Source of the DNA: Anaerolineae bacterium
GTDB lineage: Bacteria; Chloroflexota; Anaerolineae; JAAYZQ01
DNA length: 16,325 nucleotides
Direction: 5' to 3'
Assembly: GCA_016926595.1 (NCBI GenBank)
Contig: JAFGOG010000044.1
Coordinates: 1-16,325 of the forward strand
In this document: positions 14,372 to 16,325 of the stretch, one piece after another
How positions within the stretch are numbered: position 1 is the first letter of the stretch
How the letters are laid out: each line of letters starts with the position of its first letter
Translations under genes and position numbers: made by a program
The notes under the pieces: generated by a model
What the model saw: the letters and a program-made list of their open reading frames with translations, nothing else
Told to the model about the DNA's origin: nothing
Databases searched by the model: none

Positions 14372-15737
14372 TGAGGTTCTTGACTCCGCAGCCGCGAGTG
14401 GCCCTGCCCACCAGAATGACACATTGGCGCATGAGCAGGACAGCAGTGTATGCCCGCTGTGCGGAGGGCTGGGCTATGTGCGCGAGAATGTGCCGGTCGG
14501 CCACCCGCACTTTGGCAAGCTTTTCCCCTGTAGCTGCAAACAGGCCGAGATCGAACAGCAACGAGCCGAACGGCTGCGGGCCGTGAGCAACCTGACCCAT
14601 CTGGCGCACATGACTTTCGGCGCATTCGTGCCGGAAGGGTATGGATTATCGCCCGACAAGGCGCGCAACCTGCGTGGGGCGTTCGAGGCCGCCAGCCATT
14701 ATGCCGAAGAGCCGGCGGGCTGGTTGGTCCTGTTGGGCGGCTATGGCTGCGGCAAGACTCACCTGGCAGCAGCCATTGCCAACCGATGCGTCGAGCGTGG
14801 CCAGCCGGTGCTGTTCGTGACCGTACCCGACCTGCTCGACTATTTGCGGGCGGCTTTCAGCCCAACCAGCAGCGCCCGTTATGATCAGCGATTTGACGAG
14901 GTTCGCGAGGCGCCGGTGCTCGTCCTCGACGACCTGGGGACGCAGAGCAGCACGCCCTGGGCCCAGGAAAAGCTGTTCCAGATCCTCAACTACCGGCACA
15001 ACGCCCGCCTGCCGACCGTCATCACTTCGAACCAGAGCCTGGAAGAGATCGATCTACGGCTCCGCTCACGCATGGTGGACCCTGACCTTTCAGCTATCTA
15101 CACCATCCTGGCCCCCGATTTTCGCCGCAGCGGCGTGGACCAGAGCCAATCGGACCTATCATCCCTGTCGATGATGGGCGACATGACGTTCGAGCGTTTC
15201 AGCCTGCGCCAGGACGAACTGCCGGCCGATGAGCGGGCCAATCTCAAGGCAGCGCTTGACACATGCCGGGGATATGCGGACCAACCCGAGGGCTGGCTGG
15301 TTCTGACCGGTCCCTATGGCTGCGGCAAGACGCACCTGGCAGCCGCTATAGCCAACGCCCGGGTGATGGTGGGGCAGCCGGCGCTGTTCATCGTCGTCCC
15401 GGACCTATTGGATCATCTGAGGGCGACCTTCAGTCCAACCAGCCAGGTGCGCTTTGACAAGCGTTTCGAGGAGGTACGCACCACGCCGTTGTTGATCCTC
15501 GACGATCTGGGGACGGAGAACGCCAGCTCGTGGGCGCAGGAAAAGCTGTTTCAAATCCTGAACTATCGCTACAACGCCCGCCTGGCGACGGTTATCACTA
15601 TGGCCCAGACGATCGATGAGGTGGATCCCCGGATCCGCACCCGGATGCTAGACCTGGAACGCTGCAAGGTCTTTGCCATCCTTGCCCCAAGTTACCGGGG
15701 CACGCGACGAAGAAAAAGCCGTCAGGCCAAGAAATAG
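14349..15737 (+). CDS. Double-AAA+ DnaC/DnaI-type helicase-loader-like ATPase with zinc ribbon, 462 aa
   Basis: Probably a loader for the DnaB encoded upstream. Residues 35-63 form a zinc ribbon (CPLCGG, then CSC: C35, C38, C61, C63). Two AAA+ modules of the DnaC/DnaI family follow with a constant 191-residue offset. Module 1: Walker A GGYGCGKTH (K136), Walker B VLVLDDLG (D194, D195), Sensor 1 TVITSN (N228), Arg finger RLRSRM. Module 2: GPYGCGKTH (K327), LLILDDLG (D385, D386), TVITMA (Ala419 where Asn is expected), RIRTRM. Family members known to me have one AAA+ domain and about 250-310 residues. The tail is basic (RRRKSRQAKK). Start ATG 14349 is preceded by AAGGTGAG; a GTG two codons upstream is possible. 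It overlaps the DnaD-like gene by 23 bp. Confidence 0.9.
   Translation: MPTISNTSEVLDSAAASGPAHQNDTLAHEQDSSVCPLCGGLGYVRENVPVGHPHFGKLFPCSCKQAEIEQQRAERLRAVSNLTHLAHMTFGAFVPEGYGLSPDKARNLRGAFEAASHYAEEPAGWLVLLGGYGCGKTHLAAAIANRCVERGQPVLFVTVPDLLDYLRAAFSPTSSARYDQRFDEVREAPVLVLDDLGTQSSTPWAQEKLFQILNYRHNARLPTVITSNQSLEEIDLRLRSRMVDPDLSAIYTILAPDFRRSGVDQSQSDLSSLSMMGDMTFERFSLRQDELPADERANLKAALDTCRGYADQPEGWLVLTGPYGCGKTHLAAAIANARVMVGQPALFIVVPDLLDHLRATFSPTSQVRFDKRFEEVRTTPLLILDDLGTENASSWAQEKLFQILNYRYNARLATVITMAQTIDEVDPRIRTRMLDLERCKVFAILAPSYRGTRRRKSRQAKK
14589..15701 (+). repeat. Tandem in-frame duplication of the AAA+ module
   Basis: Unit 1 is about 14589-15128 and unit 2 about 15162-15701. Each begins with a short L..L..MTF..F helix and ends at ILAP. 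Without gaps, residues 122-260 align with 313-451 at about 90 of 139 identical positions (65%, counted by hand). The zinc ribbon was not duplicated. Confidence 0.88.
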
Positions 15738-15740
15738 ACG

Positions 15741-15771
15741 GCCCCCAAGAGTTTGGAAAACCCTTGGGGGC
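15741..15771. terminator. Strong hairpin at the end of the dnaB operon
   Basis: Stem GCCCCCAAG/CTTGGGGGC (15741-15749 with 15763-15771) with an inner GTTT/AAAC stem, directly after the stop of the double-AAA+ gene. There is no U tract on either side, so it may be a Rho-independent terminator of poor form, a pause site or an mRNA 3'-end stabiliser. Confidence 0.55.
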
Positions 15772-15797
15772 TCACGAAGGCCCGGAGAGAGGATGTC

Positions 15798-16325
15798 GTG
15801 AACCACAGCCAATGGCGGCGCGCCGCCATAGTAGAAGCTGCCATCATTGTCACGCTGTTGCTCCTGCCGCTCCTGTTCTGGTGGCGGCTGTGGACGCCCA
15901 ACCCAGCCGACCGGGCCGTTATCCCTGAAGGTGACTTTACCAGCCAATACTATCCGCTCCAAATGTTCGCCGCACGCGAGCTGGCTGCCGGCCGCCTGCC
16001 CGCCTGGGATCCGTACCTGAACGCGGGACAGCCAGGACTGGCCGACATTCAGACCGGCTTTTTTTACCCGTTGAACCTGCTGTCCAACCTGATCCTGGCG
16101 CTGTCGGGCTCGTCTTTCAGCCTGGGGGTGCTCACCGCCCAGGTCATCATCCATTTTTCGCTGGCCAGCCTGTTCACCTACCTCCTGATGCGGCGGCTGG
16201 CCCTGCGCGCCGGGGCGCGGCTGCCCGCCGCCCGTTTCGCCGGGGCGATCGCCGCGCTGACCTTTACCTACTCTGGCTATTTGACCTCTTTCCCCGTGCA
16301 GCAGATCACGATCCTGGAGACAGCG
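15798..16325 (+). CDS. YfhO-like multi-pass membrane protein, 3' end outside the window (176 aa seen)
   Basis: GTG start at 15798 with GGAGAGAGG five bases upstream; the ATG at 15793 is followed by a stop after two codons. Visible part: first membrane span (about 10-32, IVEAAIIVTLLLLPLLFWW), then an outer loop with EGDFTSQYYPLQMF, LAAGRLPAWDPYLNAGQP and GFFYPLNLL, then two to three further spans. An Asp-X-X-X-Gln loop and an LPxW motif before a FYP motif are typical of the YfhO family, thought to act in GT-C-like glycosylation of envelope polymers. Only the first 528 bases are here, so the family call is moderate. It follows the hairpin at 15741 and may begin a new transcript, though I saw no promoter. 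Confidence 0.75.
   Translation, partial: MNHSQWRRAAIVEAAIIVTLLLLPLLFWWRLWTPNPADRAVIPEGDFTSQYYPLQMFAARELAAGRLPAWDPYLNAGQPGLADIQTGFFYPLNLLSNLILALSGSSFSLGVLTAQVIIHFSLASLFTYLLMRRLALRAGARLPAARFAGAIAALTFTYSGYLTSFPVQQITILETA

Overview
The window is a 16.3 kb, GC-rich, gene-dense bacterial chromosome segment that looks like core housekeeping DNA. I see no insertion sequences, CRISPR arrays, phage genes, rRNAs or tRNAs. A chromosome of the phylum Chloroflexota (Anaerolineae-like) fits best. The reasons are a LeuRS with an SVGH signature, an IleRS of the second (eukaryote-like) type with a rearranged HIGH motif, a T-box and a TPP riboswitch, a bifunctional-nuclease-domain protein, a DUF2723 membrane protein, and a DnaD-like plus DnaC-like helicase loader pair beside dnaB. 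This assignment is inference; no taxonomic marker such as 16S is present.

Left part (1-8060). The 3' end of a TrkA-type K+ channel regulator (plus strand) converges on leuS (minus strand) across a perfect 17-bp hairpin that can terminate both. The minus strand then reads promoter - T-box leader - alaX - ileS - second promoter - leuS leader - leuS. The T-box carries an AUC (Ile) specifier and a UGGU bulge. The leuS leader has no T-box. Instead it encodes a 32-codon peptide with seven Leu codons in an eight-codon run, followed by a strong terminator, which is the classic layout of ribosome-mediated attenuation. So two neighbouring synthetase genes appear to be controlled by two different sensors of tRNA charging. 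Both synthetases have non-canonical HIGH and KMSKS signatures; IleRS has AVHH, close to the GXHH form linked to mupirocin hyper-resistance.

Centre (8061-10176). Back-to-back promoters separate the T-box operon from a plus-strand thiamine operon: TPP riboswitch with terminator, thiamine pyrophosphokinase, then a ThiB-type thiamine-binding lipoprotein. No permease or ATPase genes follow.

Right part (10187-16325). A new promoter precedes a BFN/DUF151 protein, then dnaB, a DUF2723-type multi-pass membrane protein, a DnaD-domain protein and a 462-residue protein with a zinc ribbon and two tandem DnaC/DnaI-type AAA+ domains. The genes overlap or nearly touch, so they probably form one operon holding the replicative helicase and its loaders. 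The two AAA+ copies are about 65% identical by hand alignment, and the second has lost its Sensor-1 Asn. I found this double loader, the leucine attenuator and the AVHH IleRS the most unusual items. The window ends inside a YfhO-like membrane protein gene.
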